From assembly GCA_963842575.1 (NCBI GenBank), contig CAWJGS010000010.1, positions 186,001-250,000 on the forward strand: a stretch of DNA of 64,000 nt. The letters are read 5' to 3'. The notes beneath the pieces are model-generated. The model ran no database searches. It was not told the DNA's origin and worked only from the letters and a program-made list of their open reading frames with translations. A program made the position numbers and the translations under genes. This document shows positions 25,699 to 35,500 of the stretch, in pieces; the stretch's first letter is position 1; each line of letters begins with the position of its first letter. This DNA is from JACDER01 sp963842575. Its GTDB lineage: Bacteria; Actinomycetota; Thermoleophilia; Gaiellales; Gaiellaceae.

Positions 25699-26195
25699 GG
25701 GCGGCACGCTTCGCCGAGCGCCGCGCCGAGCGCCTTGAAGATCGAGTCGAGCACATGGCGCTCGTCCTCTCCGTGCGCGAGCCGGACGTGCAGGACGATT
25801 CCGGCAGCGCCTGCGAGCTCGTCGAGGAACCGTGCGATCACGTCCCCGCCGAGCCCTGCGACATGGACACTCGAGAGGTCGACGTTCGAGACGGCCATCG
25901 GCTGGTCCGCCAGGTCCAGCGCGACCGATGCAAGCGCTTCGCCCGCGGGAACGGCGCCGACCGCATGGCCGCGCGCGCCGGGCTCGCGGAGCGCCACGTA
26001 CAGTGCCTCGCCGAGCGCGCGGCCCGTCGACTCGATCTGCGCCTGCGGGCTGTCAGGAGCGATCTCGAGGACGAGGTCGAAGCGTCCGTATCGGGCCAGC
26101 ACGCCAAGGAGGTGGTCGAGGGTGGGCAGGCCGGTGTCGACGCTGACGTCGCCGGTGCCGTCCACGGTCAGGCGCGCCATGAGCTGCGTGTTCAC
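25695..26195 (-). CDS. HisB-like (IGP dehydratase fold) protein lacking catalytic histidines
   Basis: Its 166 residues align end to end with imidazoleglycerol-phosphate dehydratase: TGLPTLDHLLGVLARYGRFD, ALGEALYVAL, AGEALASVALDLADQPM, FKALGAAL. However, the first HHxxE metal motif is replaced by QAQIE. The second reads RHVLD instead of HHxxE, and the third His (ATHGG in E. coli) is Tyr. Four Mn-binding or catalytic His are therefore gone. It is unlikely to be the histidine-pathway enzyme. It overlaps murA and the ridA-cca gene by 4 nt each, implying tight coupling. Confidence 0.75.
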   Translation of the reverse strand: MNTQLMARLTVDGTGDVSVDTGLPTLDHLLGVLARYGRFDLVLEIAPDSPQAQIESTGRALGEALYVALREPGARGHAVGAVPAGEALASVALDLADQPMAVSNVDLSSVHVAGLGGDVIARFLDELAGAAGIVLHVRLAHGEDERHVLDSIFKALGAALGEACRP

Positions 26196-27503
26196 GCCTC
26201 CACCCTCTCGATCTGCGCGCCGAGCGACCGCAGCCGCTCGTCCACCCGCTCGTACCCGCGGTCGATCCAGCGGATGTTCCCGATCCGCGACTGCCCTTCC
26301 GCGCACAGCGCGGCGATCAGCATCGCCCAGCCGGCGCGGACGTCGGGACTGTCCATCCTCTGCCCGTACAGGTGCGACGGCCCGACGACGACAGCGCGGT
26401 GCGGGTCGCACAGGATCACGCGCGCGCCCATGTTGCTGAGCTTGTCCACGAAGAACAGCCGGCTCTCGAACATCTTCTCGAAGATGAGGATCTCGCCCTT
26501 CGCCTGCGTCGCGACGATGAGCGCGATCGAGGTGAGGTCGGCAGGGAAGGCCGGCCAGGGGCCGTCCTCGATCTTCGGGATCATCGAGCCGAGGTCCTTG
26601 CGCACCACCAGTTCCTGCCCGGGAGGAACACGGATGCTCGTCTCGCCTACCTCGACCGTGATCCCCAGCCGTTCGAAGGCGGGCAGGATGGAGACGAGGT
26701 CGTCGGGACGGCACTCGTCGATGGTCACGTCGCCGCCGGTCACCGCGGCGCAGCCGATGAAGCTTCCGACCTCGACGTGGTCGGGGCAGATGCGCCAGGT
26801 GCCCCCGCCCAGCTCGCGCACGCCTTTGATACGCAGCGTGTTCGACCCGATTCCCTCGATACGCGCGCCCAGCGACACGAGGAAATGACAGAGATCCTGC
26901 ACATGCGGCTCGCTGGCAGCGTTGACGAGGACGGTCTCGCCGTCGGCCGTGACAGAGGCCATGATCGCGTTCTCCGTCCCGGTCACGCTGGGCTCATCCA
27001 GGTAGATGCGCTTGCCCGTCAGCCGCTCTGCGCGAAACTCGAAGGGCTGGGCGTAGCGGACGTCGGCGCCGAGCTCGGCGAGCGCGTGCATGTGGACGTC
27101 GAGGCGGCGGCGGCCGATCGGATCCCCGCCCGGAGCGGGGACGACGGCGGACCCGAAGCGGGCAAGGAGCGGCCCCGCGAGCAGGATCGAGGCGCGCATG
27201 CGGCTGCACAGCGCCTCCGAGAGCTCGTGGCGATTCGCCGCGGTGCGTGTTGACGCGCACCTCGTTCGGGCCTGTCCACTCGGCTTCGCCGCCGATGTCG
27301 TCGAGGAGCGCCATCATCGTCTCGACGTCGCGGATGCGCGGCACGTTCTCCAGGCGGACTTCCTCCTGCGCGAGCACGCACGCGGCGAGCAGCGGCAGGG
27401 CAGCGTTCTTGTTCCCGGCCGCGCGCACGCGTCCCTCGAGGCGCCTTCCGCCCTCGATGAGGAATGCTTCGGCAAGCGTGTCCGCGACGGCCATTCCAGC
27501 CAT
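26192..27503 (-). CDS. murA: UDP-GlcNAc 1-carboxyvinyltransferase, one frameshift
   Basis: MurA transfers enolpyruvate to UDP-GlcNAc, the first step of peptidoglycan synthesis. RRLEGRVRAAGNKNAALPL carries the conserved Lys, and later blocks (IDECRPDDLVSILPAFERLG, ESRLFFVDKLSNMGARV) are intact. The frame shifts once near 27235, between VRVNT and NRHELSEALCSRMRAS. The active-site Cys loop reads APGGDPIG, with Asp in place of Cys, as in mycobacterial MurA, which predicts fosfomycin resistance. TAGGGT lies 6 nt before the ATG. Confidence 0.92.
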
Positions 27504-27508
27504 CGAGG

Positions 27509-27515
27509 TACCCTA
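27509..27515. promoter_or_regulatory. Shared bidirectional -10 (murA / HD-domain gene)
   Basis: TACCCTA reads TACCCT on the + strand (10 nt before GTG 27525) and TAGGGT on the - strand (6 nt before ATG 27503). The whole gap between the genes is 21 nt, and neither side has a Shine-Dalgarno. Confidence 0.5.
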
Positions 27516-27524
27516 GCGCGTCAA

Positions 27525-28109
27525 GTGGAAGTCACCCGCGAACGAGCCTGGGACACGCTGACGCGCCACACGCAGAGCGAGGCGCTGCGCCGTCACGCGC
27601 TGGCGGTCGAGGCTTCCGTGCGCGCCTACGCGCGGCGCTTCGGTGAGGACGAAGAGCTCTGGGGCGCGGTCGCGTTGCTGCACGACTTCGACTGGGAGAT
27701 CCACCCCACACTCGACCAGCATCCGCAGGACGGCGCGCCGATGCTGCGCGAGGAGGGCTATCCCGAGGAGATGGTCGAGGCCATCCTGTCGCACGCCGAG
27801 CATCTCGACATGCCCCGCGACACGCCGCTCAAGAAGACGCTCTTCGCGTGCGACGAGCTCTCCGGCTTCGTCCACGCGTGCGGGCTCGTCCGCCCGGACG
27901 GCATCGACTCGCTCACGCCGAAATCTGTCCGCAAGAAGCTCAAGCAGCCGTCGTTCGCGGCCGGCGTCCATCGGGACGAGGTCTACCAGGGTGCCGAGGA
28001 CCTCGGCGTCGATCTGGACGAGCACATCGCGTTTATCATCGACGCGATGCGGCCGATCGCGCCAGAGCTGGGCCTGAGGACGTCAGCGGACGTGGCGGCC
28101 GCCTCGTGA
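27525..28109 (+). CDS. HD-domain phosphohydrolase-like protein
   Basis: The 194 residues hold an HDIG-type HD domain: His in TLTRHTQSEALRRHALAVEA, the HD pair in LLHDFDWEIHP, and later His in ILSHAEHLDMP. Such proteins are metal-dependent phosphohydrolases; the substrate is unknown. GTG 27525 follows the shared -10. The stop overlaps the GTG of the VOC gene (GTGA), so the two form an operon. Confidence 0.85.
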   Translation: MEVTRERAWDTLTRHTQSEALRRHALAVEASVRAYARRFGEDEELWGAVALLHDFDWEIHPTLDQHPQDGAPMLREEGYPEEMVEAILSHAEHLDMPRDTPLKKTLFACDELSGFVHACGLVRPDGIDSLTPKSVRKKLKQPSFAAGVHRDEVYQGAEDLGVDLDEHIAFIIDAMRPIAPELGLRTSADVAAAS

Positions 28110-28505
28110 GCCTCGACGCCTTCGGCGTGGCGGTCGAGGATCTCGACCGGACACGGGAGTTCTACAAGCACCTCGATCTCGCGATCCCGGAGGATCCGGA
28201 GGGTCACGGGCACGCGGAGGTCGAGCTCGCCGGCGGGATCCGCCTGATGTTCGACACCCACGAGACGATGAAGAGCTTCGACCCGTCGTGGGCGCCGGGC
28301 TCGGGATCGCCGACCGTCACGATGGCCTTCTCCTTTGCGACGTCCGGACGAGGTGGACGCGAAGCACGACGAGCTGGTCGAGGCCGGGGGAAAGAGCCAT
28401 CTCGCCCCCTGGGACGCGTTCTGGGGGATGCGCTACGCCGTCCTCCGCGATCCGGACGGCAACGAGCTTTCGCTGTACGCGTCGCTACCGCAGAGCGGCG
28501 ACTAG
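28106..28505 (+). CDS. VOC/glyoxalase-family protein, one frameshift
   Basis: A single VOC unit: SLDAFGVAVEDLDRTREFYK, EVELAGGIRLMFD, then after a frame change near 28345 PDEVDAKHDELVEAGGKSH and MRYAVLRDPDGNELSLYASL. Glyoxalase, dioxygenase and resistance proteins share the fold; no specific substrate can be assigned. The length is about 133 codons. The last 21 nt overlap the convergent aminotransferase gene. Confidence 0.8.
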
Positions 28506-29567
28506 CCGCTCCAGATCCTCCTCGTTCGTCCAATAGCCGCACGAGGCGCGCAGCCACGGCGTGCGCGGGAGGTCGCGGATGACGACTCCCTGCTCGTATG
28601 CGGCCGCGGCAGTCTCGGCGGGATCGCCGTCCGGGACGAAGCTGACGAGAGTCGAGTGCCCCGGCCCGGTCACGACCTCCAGCCCCGCCTCGAGCAGGAG
28701 CGCGCGGCACCGTGCCGACATCTCGTCCGCGGCCTCATAGCGCCAAGCCGGCGCCGCGTCCACCGCGGCCGTCAGCCCCGCCAGCGACGCGGGCGGCAGC
28801 CAGTCGGAGTCGAAGCGCGCGGCTCCCTCCTTCGGCGTGTACCGGCCTCCCGGCTCGTACTCGGTCTGCGCGAAGTAGGACGGGGTCGCCACCTCGAGGG
28901 CCTCCGGGTCCCGGACGTACAGCGCTCCCGTCGTATCGGGCCCGCACAGCCACTTCTGCCCGGAGACGGTGTAGAAGTCGTATGCGGAAGCATCGACGTG
29001 GATGGCGCCGACCGACTGCGCTCCGTCCACGAGCAGCGGGACGTCGAAGTTCTCGCGCAGCTCTTCCAGCGGCAGCCTGTGGCCGGTCAACCAGTTCACG
29101 TGTGAGAGCGCGACCAGGCGGGTTCGCGAGCCGATCTCGGCGGCGATGACGTCGTAGGTCTCCTCAGCGGCGCGGTCGAGGATACGAGCGACGCGCACGG
29201 TCGCTCCCGAGGTGTGGAGCGGCCCGACGAGCCCGAAATGCTCGCTGTCCGTGGTCACCACCTCGTCGCCGGGTTGCAGGCGCAGGCCTGCGATCGCAAT
29301 GTTGCAGCCGCGCGTCGTCGAGGTCGTGAGCGCGAGGTTCGCCGGCGGCACTGCGATGAGCGCCGCGAGCCGCTCGCGGATGCCGTCCCGCACTGCGGTC
29401 GCCCCGTCCATGAAGCGACCGCCGCTCCGTCCCTCCTCGAGATCCCGCTGCAGCCGCTCCTGCATAGCGCCCACGGTCGTCCGCGCGAGCGGGCCGAAGC
29501 TCCCCGCGTTCAGGAACGCGACCCGCTCGAGAACGGGGAACGCGGCACGCGCCTCCTCGCGGTTCAC
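28485..29567 (-). CDS. Class V aminotransferase / cysteine desulfurase-like enzyme
   Basis: A 360-residue PLP enzyme. AFLNAGSFGPLARTT is the start box, LTTSTTRGCNIAIAGL the cofactor region, LVDGAQSVGAIHVD carries the Asp-Gln pair and VSGQKWLCGPDTTGALYV carries the PLP lysine. The isopenicillin-N-epimerase-like branch is the best guess; no desulfurase Cys loop is seen. GTG 29567 overlaps the upstream nuclease-like gene stop. Confidence 0.85.
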   Translation of the reverse strand: MNREEARAAFPVLERVAFLNAGSFGPLARTTVGAMQERLQRDLEEGRSGGRFMDGATAVRDGIRERLAALIAVPPANLALTTSTTRGCNIAIAGLRLQPGDEVVTTDSEHFGLVGPLHTSGATVRVARILDRAAEETYDVIAAEIGSRTRLVALSHVNWLTGHRLPLEELRENFDVPLLVDGAQSVGAIHVDASAYDFYTVSGQKWLCGPDTTGALYVRDPEALEVATPSYFAQTEYEPGGRYTPKEGAARFDSDWLPPASLAGLTAAVDAAPAWRYEAADEMSARCRALLLEAGLEVVTGPGHSTLVSFVPDGDPAETAAAAYEQGVVIRDLPRTPWLRASCGYWTNEEDLERLVAALR

Positions 29568-30340
29568 GTGATGCGCACCTCGAGCGGCGCATGGTCGGAG
29601 ACAAGAACGCCCCCGATCCGTCGCCGCTCCTCGGGCCAGGCTTCCGGTGGTGTGACAGGCGCGCCACGCACCAGGACATGATCCACGCTCTGCCCCGGGC
29701 CTGAAAAGCCTTGCTCGGCGAAGAACGAGAAGATGTCCGAGCCGGCGCGGAGGTTCAGGTCTCCCGCGAAGACATCGATCTCGTCCGGACGGGCGAGCGC
29801 GAAGAAGAACTCCGCCGCGCGCACGAGCTCGGGCTCGGCCGTCCGCGCGTGGCGACTGGCGTGCAGGTTTGCGATCAGCGCCCGCCTTCCGTCCGGCAGC
29901 GCGACGCGGACGACCTGGCAGACCCGCCGCTCCTTCGCCCACGCGAAGCGCTCGGAGAGGTCGAGCCCGAGTCGCTCCGCCTGCTCGTGGCGGAACTCGC
30001 GCGGGTTGAGCACGAGCGCGTGGTAGTCGAACGGCTCGAGGGCCGAATCGAGCAGGATGGCGTTTCCCTGGCCGGACACCGCCGATCGGAGCAGGCCGGG
30101 GTTGAGCCGGGTGACGCTGCCGCCCAGGCTCGCTCCCAGCGGCGTGCGGTGCGCGACCTGGGTGAACGCCGTCATCCCGGACCAGGCGCCGAGCTCGGAG
30201 AGCGCCCAGAGCGGCACCTCCTGCAGGAGGAGCACGTCGGGCCGGTCGGCGGTTGCGAGGCGGACCATCTCCTCCAGGTAGGCGGTTCGCCCCCGCGGGA
30301 CGCTGTTTCCGTGGAACAGATTCCAGGTCCGGACGAGCAC
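29564..30340 (-). CDS. Endonuclease/exonuclease/phosphatase family protein
   Basis: The EEP fold is shown by TWNLFHGNSVP, DVLLLQEVPLWAL, IANLHASRHA, DVFAGDLNLRAG and the terminal SDHAPLEV, which supply the metal and catalytic His/Asp/Asn residues. At 258 residues it is a bare catalytic domain without a signal peptide. The substrate may be DNA, lipid or inositol phosphate. GTG 30340 lies 6 nt after TAATGT on the minus strand. Confidence 0.85.
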   Translation of the reverse strand: MLVRTWNLFHGNSVPRGRTAYLEEMVRLATADRPDVLLLQEVPLWALSELGAWSGMTAFTQVAHRTPLGASLGGSVTRLNPGLLRSAVSGQGNAILLDSALEPFDYHALVLNPREFRHEQAERLGLDLSERFAWAKERRVCQVVRVALPDGRRALIANLHASRHARTAEPELVRAAEFFFALARPDEIDVFAGDLNLRAGSDIFSFFAEQGFSGPGQSVDHVLVRGAPVTPPEAWPEERRRIGGVLVSDHAPLEVRIT

Positions 30341-30345
30341 CGCAC

Positions 30346-30352
30346 TACATTA
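30346..30352. promoter_or_regulatory. Shared bidirectional -10 (EEP / glycosyltransferase genes)
   Basis: TACATTA gives TACATT on the + strand, 8 nt before ATG 30360, and TAATGT on the - strand, 6 nt before GTG 30340. The intergenic gap is 19 nt. Confidence 0.5.
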
Positions 30353-30359
30353 GGGGCCA

Positions 30360-31415
30360 ATGCGCCTCCTTCTCATCGACCCAGCGTCGTTCACCCCGCA
30401 GTACGACCACGAGCTCGCATCGTCTCTCGTCCGGGCGGGCGTCGACGTGGAGCTCGTGACCTCACGGTTCCGATTCGGCGACTCGCCGGCCCCAGGTGGC
30501 TACACGCGCGCGGAGATCTTCTATCCCGTCTCGAACCGACTCTTCAAACGCTCATCCGCCCGGCTTCCGCTCAAGGCCGCCGAGCACCCGGTCGGCCTTA
30601 TCCGTATCCGCTCCCGGCCGGGTCAGATCGTCCACCACCAGTGGCTGGCCGCGCCCAAGATCGATAACCGGGTGCTGCGCATGCACCGGCCGTCGGTCTT
30701 CACGGCCCACGACCTCCTTCCGCGCCGGACGGCGACGAAGCGCGATCTGTGGCGGACGCTGCTGCAGCGGTTTTCACGTGTCATCGTGCACAGCGAGCAC
30801 GGCCGCGAGACGCTGGCGGACCTGGGGGTCGACCCAGGGCGGCTGCGCGTCATCCCGCATCCCGTCTTCGCCAGCGAGCCGGCCCGCCGGGACGACGGCG
30901 CGACGGTGCTCGCGCTGGGCGTCATCCGCCCGTACAAGAGACTCGCCGACACGATCGCCGCGGTTGCACAGGTGCCTGAAGCGCGGCTGCTCGTCGTGGG
31001 CGACCCGCTCGAGCCGGTGGACGCGTACCGCACCGCCGCCGGACCGTCGGCGGAATGGCGGCTCGGCTACGCCAGTGAGGCCGACATCGACCGCGCGCTC
31101 GGCGAAGCAACGGTCGCCGTCTTCCCGTACGACCCCGAGATCGACCAGAGCGGGGCACTCCTGCGCGCGCTCGGGGCAGGCGTCCCCGTTGTCGCGTACG
31201 ACGTCTGTGGGATCGCCGAGCCGGTGCGCCGGTTCGAGGCCGGCCGCGTGGTCGAGCCGGGAGACGTCGAGGCGCTGGCGGAGGCGATCCGCGAGCTGCT
31301 CTCCGACCCGGAGGCGCTGGAGCGCGCGCGTGCAGGCGCGCGCCGCGCGCGGGAGACGCTGACGTGGGACGCCGCGGCGGCGGCGCACGTCTCGCTGTAC
31401 GAGGAGCTCCTCTGA
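30360..31415 (+). CDS. GT4-type glycosyltransferase
   Basis: A GT-B fold enzyme of 351 residues. The N-half starts MRLLLIDPASFTPQYDHEL, and HDLLPRRTATKRDLWR and VIVHSEHGRETL are acceptor-domain boxes. The C-half has VLALGVIRPYKRL and the donor motif DQSGALLRALGAGVPVVAYD. The nucleotide sugar is unknown. The small gene downstream overlaps it by one base (TGATG). Confidence 0.87.
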   Translation: MRLLLIDPASFTPQYDHELASSLVRAGVDVELVTSRFRFGDSPAPGGYTRAEIFYPVSNRLFKRSSARLPLKAAEHPVGLIRIRSRPGQIVHHQWLAAPKIDNRVLRMHRPSVFTAHDLLPRRTATKRDLWRTLLQRFSRVIVHSEHGRETLADLGVDPGRLRVIPHPVFASEPARRDDGATVLALGVIRPYKRLADTIAAVAQVPEARLLVVGDPLEPVDAYRTAAGPSAEWRLGYASEADIDRALGEATVAVFPYDPEIDQSGALLRALGAGVPVVAYDVCGIAEPVRRFEAGRVVEPGDVEALAEAIRELLSDPEALERARAGARRARETLTWDAAAAAHVSLYEELL

Positions 31416-31723
31416 TGTTCCGCCGGCGCTTCGCAGACGTCGTCGTGCGCCAGCTCGACCTGTTCGAGGAGGAGTACTCCGACGTCATCGCCGAGGCGGA
31501 CGAGGCCGAGGCGGCCTACGACCGGGCGGGCCGGGATGATTCGGAGGAGCTGTTCGGGGATTACATGGACGTGGTGGAGTCAGGCGCCGAAGTGCTCGCC
31601 GACCTGCGCGACCACTACGCCTCGACCCTCGAGGGCGAGGTGGCGGACGAATATCGCGAGTTCTTCAACCGCGGCGTGCTGAAGCGGTTCCCGCGTTTCG
31701 CGCTCGAGATCGAGGACCTCTAG
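31415..31723 (+). CDS. Small acidic protein of unknown function (102 aa)
   Basis: It starts MFRRRFADVVVRQLDLFEEE and is strongly acidic and helical, without membrane segments or cysteines. TGATG coupling to the glycosyltransferase gene suggests shared expression. The family is not recognised. The last 144 nt are antisense to the 3' end of the APH-like gene as read; see that entry. Confidence 0.65.
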   Translation: MFRRRFADVVVRQLDLFEEEYSDVIAEADEAEAAYDRAGRDDSEELFGDYMDVVESGAEVLADLRDHYASTLEGEVADEYREFFNRGVLKRFPRFALEIEDL

Positions 31724-32512
31724 GCCAACGCCGCGCCGCAGATCGTCCTCGTTCGCGTCGAGCCAGTCGAGCTCGCGGGCGACGTGCGAGAGGAACTCGG
31801 CCACGATCGCGGCCGTCATCCCCGGCCAGTAGCGCGGACGTTCCGCCTCGCGCTGCTTTGCCTCTCGCACCGCATCGAACAGCCGGTCGCCGCCCACGCC
31901 GTACGCCTCGCCGAATAGCCGCAGCCGCGCGCACCGATCCGGCGTTTCTGAGAAGCCCATCTCCGCGCAGTACGCGTCGTCGAAGAGCGGTACGTACTGC
32001 CACGCCGCCGCCCCTAGCTCGAGTAGCGGCTCGTTCGGACGTGCGCCGTCCCAGTCGATGAACGCGACCGGCCACCCGTCGCGGTACACGGTGTTGTGCG
32101 GACCGAGATCGGCGTGGCATGGGATCTCAGCTGGCAGCATCGCGTACGCATGCTCCCGCCACACCGGGTCAGTCGGCTTGAAGTCGGCGGCAGCGTCGTG
32201 CAGCTCGCGGATGAGGTGAGCGACCTCGACGAGCACCTCGTCTGAGTGGCCTCCGGTGGGCACGCGGTTGGCGTGCCCACGCGTCCACGAGCTCGAGCTC
32301 GCGACCGTGCCCTCGACGAAGGTCAGCACCTCGCGTCCCCTGTCGTCCAAGCCGAGAACACGGGGTGAGCCGCGGTAGCCGCGCTCCTCGAGGTGCCGAA
32401 GATACGCGTGGATCGTGGGCGTCCATGGCCCCGTCGGGCGATGGACGGTGTCGCCGATCCGGACGACACTCGCGTGGATGCGGCCACCGGTCAGCTCGAT
32501 CTCGTGCTCCAC
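31580..32512 (-). CDS. Aminoglycoside phosphotransferase (APH)-fold kinase
   Basis: A 310-residue APH/choline-kinase-like protein. The catalytic loop CHADLGPHNTVYRDG carries Asp and Asn, and VAFIDWDGARP is the Mg-binding box. The N-lobe is short. The last 48 or so residues, beyond DDLRRGVG, lie antisense to the 102-aa gene and look unlike an APH C-terminus. A one-base shift would end the protein at a TAG near 31722, so the true end is probably there. It follows dnaE2 by 19 nt. Confidence 0.75.
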   Translation of the reverse strand: MEHEIELTGGRIHASVVRIGDTVHRPTGPWTPTIHAYLRHLEERGYRGSPRVLGLDDRGREVLTFVEGTVASSSSWTRGHANRVPTGGHSDEVLVEVAHLIRELHDAAADFKPTDPVWREHAYAMLPAEIPCHADLGPHNTVYRDGWPVAFIDWDGARPNEPLLELGAAAWQYVPLFDDAYCAEMGFSETPDRCARLRLFGEAYGVGGDRLFDAVREAKQREAERPRYWPGMTAAIVAEFLSHVARELDWLDANEDDLRRGVGLEVLDLERETREPLQHAAVEELAIFVRHLALEGRGVVVAQVGEHFGA

Positions 32513-32531
32513 GGGGGAAACGATGCCAGCG

Positions 32532-35500
32532 TCAGCGGTGCCCGAAGTGGTGGGCGCGCGGTAGCGCCTCGTTCACGTCCATCTCCGCCACGCGGCGGGC
32601 GAGCGGCGCCAGCGTCTCCAGCTCGCGCACGAGGACGTTCTGGTTGCGGTCGCGGCGCTCGAACTTCCCGCGCGCGAGCAGAAGGGGCTCCCCGCGCACG
32701 ATCGGCCGGTACCGCTCGTACACCGGCGGCGGGATGATCAGGTTCATCTGTCCGTGCTCGTCCTCGAGCAGCATGAAGACGACGCCGTTCGCCGTCGCCG
32801 GTCGCTGGCGCGCGACCGCCATCCCCGCCACGGCGACCTCGGAATCGGAACGCGCCCCGGCGAGCTCCGGGCTCGAGAGCGTCCCCGACGGCAGGTGCGG
32901 TCGCAGGAGCTCGAGCGGATGGACGCCGACCGACAGGCTCGTCTTGCCGTAGTCGGCCAGCATCCGCTCCCACTGTGTCTGTTCCGGCAGGTCGGGGATC
33001 TCCGCGGTGGGACCGAGCGGCAGCGCCAGTTGCTGCTCCGTGCCACCGGTGCCCGGAACGGTCTCCGAGCGCGGCACGAGCCCGAGCCGCCAGAGGAGCT
33101 TGCGGCGCGGCTCGCCGAACGAGTCGCAGGCGCCGGCGGCCACGATGGCCTCCAGCTCGTCCCGCCCCACGGGCGCGCGCTGGACGAGGTCGACGATCCC
33201 TCGGTACGGCCCGCCGCGCTCCCGCTCCTCCACCAGCACCTTCGCGTCGTCGGCGCCGACCGACTGGACGTATTCGAGCCCCACGCGCACCGCCTCTCCC
33301 TCCAGCACGCACTTCGCCGCGCTCACGTTGACGTCCGGCGGCAGCACCTCCACCCCGCGCCGCTGCGCGTCCCGCACCAGGCTCGCGGGCGGATAGAAGC
33401 CCATCGGCTGCGCGTTCAGCAGCGCGGCCAGGAACTCGGCGGGATAGTGGCGCCGCAGCCAGGACGACTGGTATGCGAGAAGGCCGAACGCGGCCGCATG
33501 CGACTTGGGAAAGCCGAAGCCCGAGAAGCCGACGAGCTTGTCGTAGATCTCGTCCGCCTTCGTCTCGTCGACGCCCTTCCCCACCGCCCCCTCGATGAAG
33601 CGCGCCCGGTAGGCCTCGAGTGCCGCATGGCTGCGCTTGCGGCTCATCGCGCGGCGAAGTCCCTCCGCTTCTCCGACGGTGAAGCCCGCAAGAGCCATCG
33701 CGACCTCGAGCACCTGGTCCTGGAAGACGACGACTCCGAACGTCGAGCGGAGTGGCTCGTCGAGCAACGGGTGGTCTGCGTGCGCGACGAAGTCCGGGTC
33801 CTCGCGCAGCTTCTGGCGCCGGTCGATGTACGGATGGACGGCCTTGCCCTGGATCGGCCCCGGACGAACGAGGGCGACCTGGACGGTCAGGTCATCCAGG
33901 TTCTCAGGCCGCGTGCGCAAGAGGCTCTGCATCTGCGCGCGGCTCTCGATCTGGAAGGCGCCGACCGTGTCGGCCCGCTGGATGTCCTCATAGGTCGGCG
34001 GGTCATCGAGGGGGATGCGCGAGAGGTCGATCGTCTGCCCGTGGACGCGCGCGATCTGCTCGACGCACTCCTCGACCGCCGACAGCATCCCCAGGCCGAG
34101 CAGGTCGATCTTGAGGAAGCCGGCGTCGTCGCACGAGTCCTTGTCCCACTGGCACATCTGGCGGCCGGCCATCGCCGCCGGCTGGACGGGGACGAGCTCG
34201 ACCAGCGGGCGGCTCGAGATGACCATCCCGCCCGGGTGCTGCGAGATGTGGCGCGGCAAGCCCGCGATCTCGGCGCACAGCTCGCCGAACGCGCGCCAGC
34301 GTGGCGACGCGAGCTTCGACTCCGCGTCGGGAAGCGCCGCCAGCTCGTCCTGGACGCGCTTGGGATTGCCGTCGGTGAGGCGGGCAAGCCGCTCCAGCTC
34401 GGCGAACGGCAGGCCGAGGGCCTTCCCCAGGTCGCGGATCGCGCCGCGCGAGCGGTAGGTGGCGAAGCTCGCGACGAGCGCGGCGTGCTCGCGGCCGTAC
34501 TTCTCGGTCACGGCCACGATGAGCTTCTCGCGGATGTCGCGCGGGAAGTCGAGGTCGATGTCGGGGACGGACTCGAGCTCACGGTTGAGGAACCGTCCGA
34601 GCGAGAGCTCCGCCTCGACCGGGTCGACGTGCGAGAGACCGGTCAGGTAGCAGACGATCGAGCCCACCGAGCTTCCGCGGCCGCGGCCGGGCGGGAGGAC
34701 GTTGCGCGCGACGGAAGCGCCCCGCACCTCGAGCGCGACCTCGCGCGCCAGCTCGAGCACTTCCCAGTGCAGGAGGAAGAACCCGGCCAGCCCGAGCTCG
34801 CCGATCAGGGCGAGCTCCTCGTCGAGTCGCGCTCGTGCTCGCTTCTTGTGGCCGTTCGCGCCGCCGTAGCGCTCTTCGAATGCCCGGTTGCACACGCGGG
34901 TCAGCTGAGCGATCGCGGGCTCGTCGCCGTCGGAGAAGTCCGGGTAGCGGTAGCCGAGCTCGCGGGTCAGGTCGAACTCGAGTCTTGCCGCCAGCTCGCC
35001 GGCGCGCGCGACCGCGCCGCGATCGTCGGGGAAGCGCTCCCCCATCGCCTCCGGTGGGAGGAGCACGCTTTCGTGGTTTCCGCGCCGTTCCCGCTCGCAC
35101 CCGTCCAGCGACGTCCGGTGCTTGATCGCCACGAGCGCGTCCTGGAGCGGCGCCCGGCGAGGGTGGTGCGAGTGCGCGTCGCCGGTCGCAACCGTCTGGA
35201 CGCCGAGCGTGTCCGCCAGGTCGCGCAGAGCCGCGTTCCGGCGGGCGTCCCCGCGCTCGTAGGGACGCTGGAGCTCCACGAAGAACCGGTCGCTTCCGAA
35301 GGCGTGCGCCAGGCGGGCGGCCGCGTTCGGATCGCGGACGCCGAGCCCTCGCCGCGCGCAGCCGGAGAGGCAGACGAGCCCCTCGTTCAGTTCCTCCAGC
35401 AGCCGCTGGTCGAGCGCCGGCGGGAGCGGCTCGGCCCCCTCCTTCGGCCGAGTGTGCGCGAACGCCGTCGTGATGAGCCGGCAGAGGTTGGAGTAGCCCT

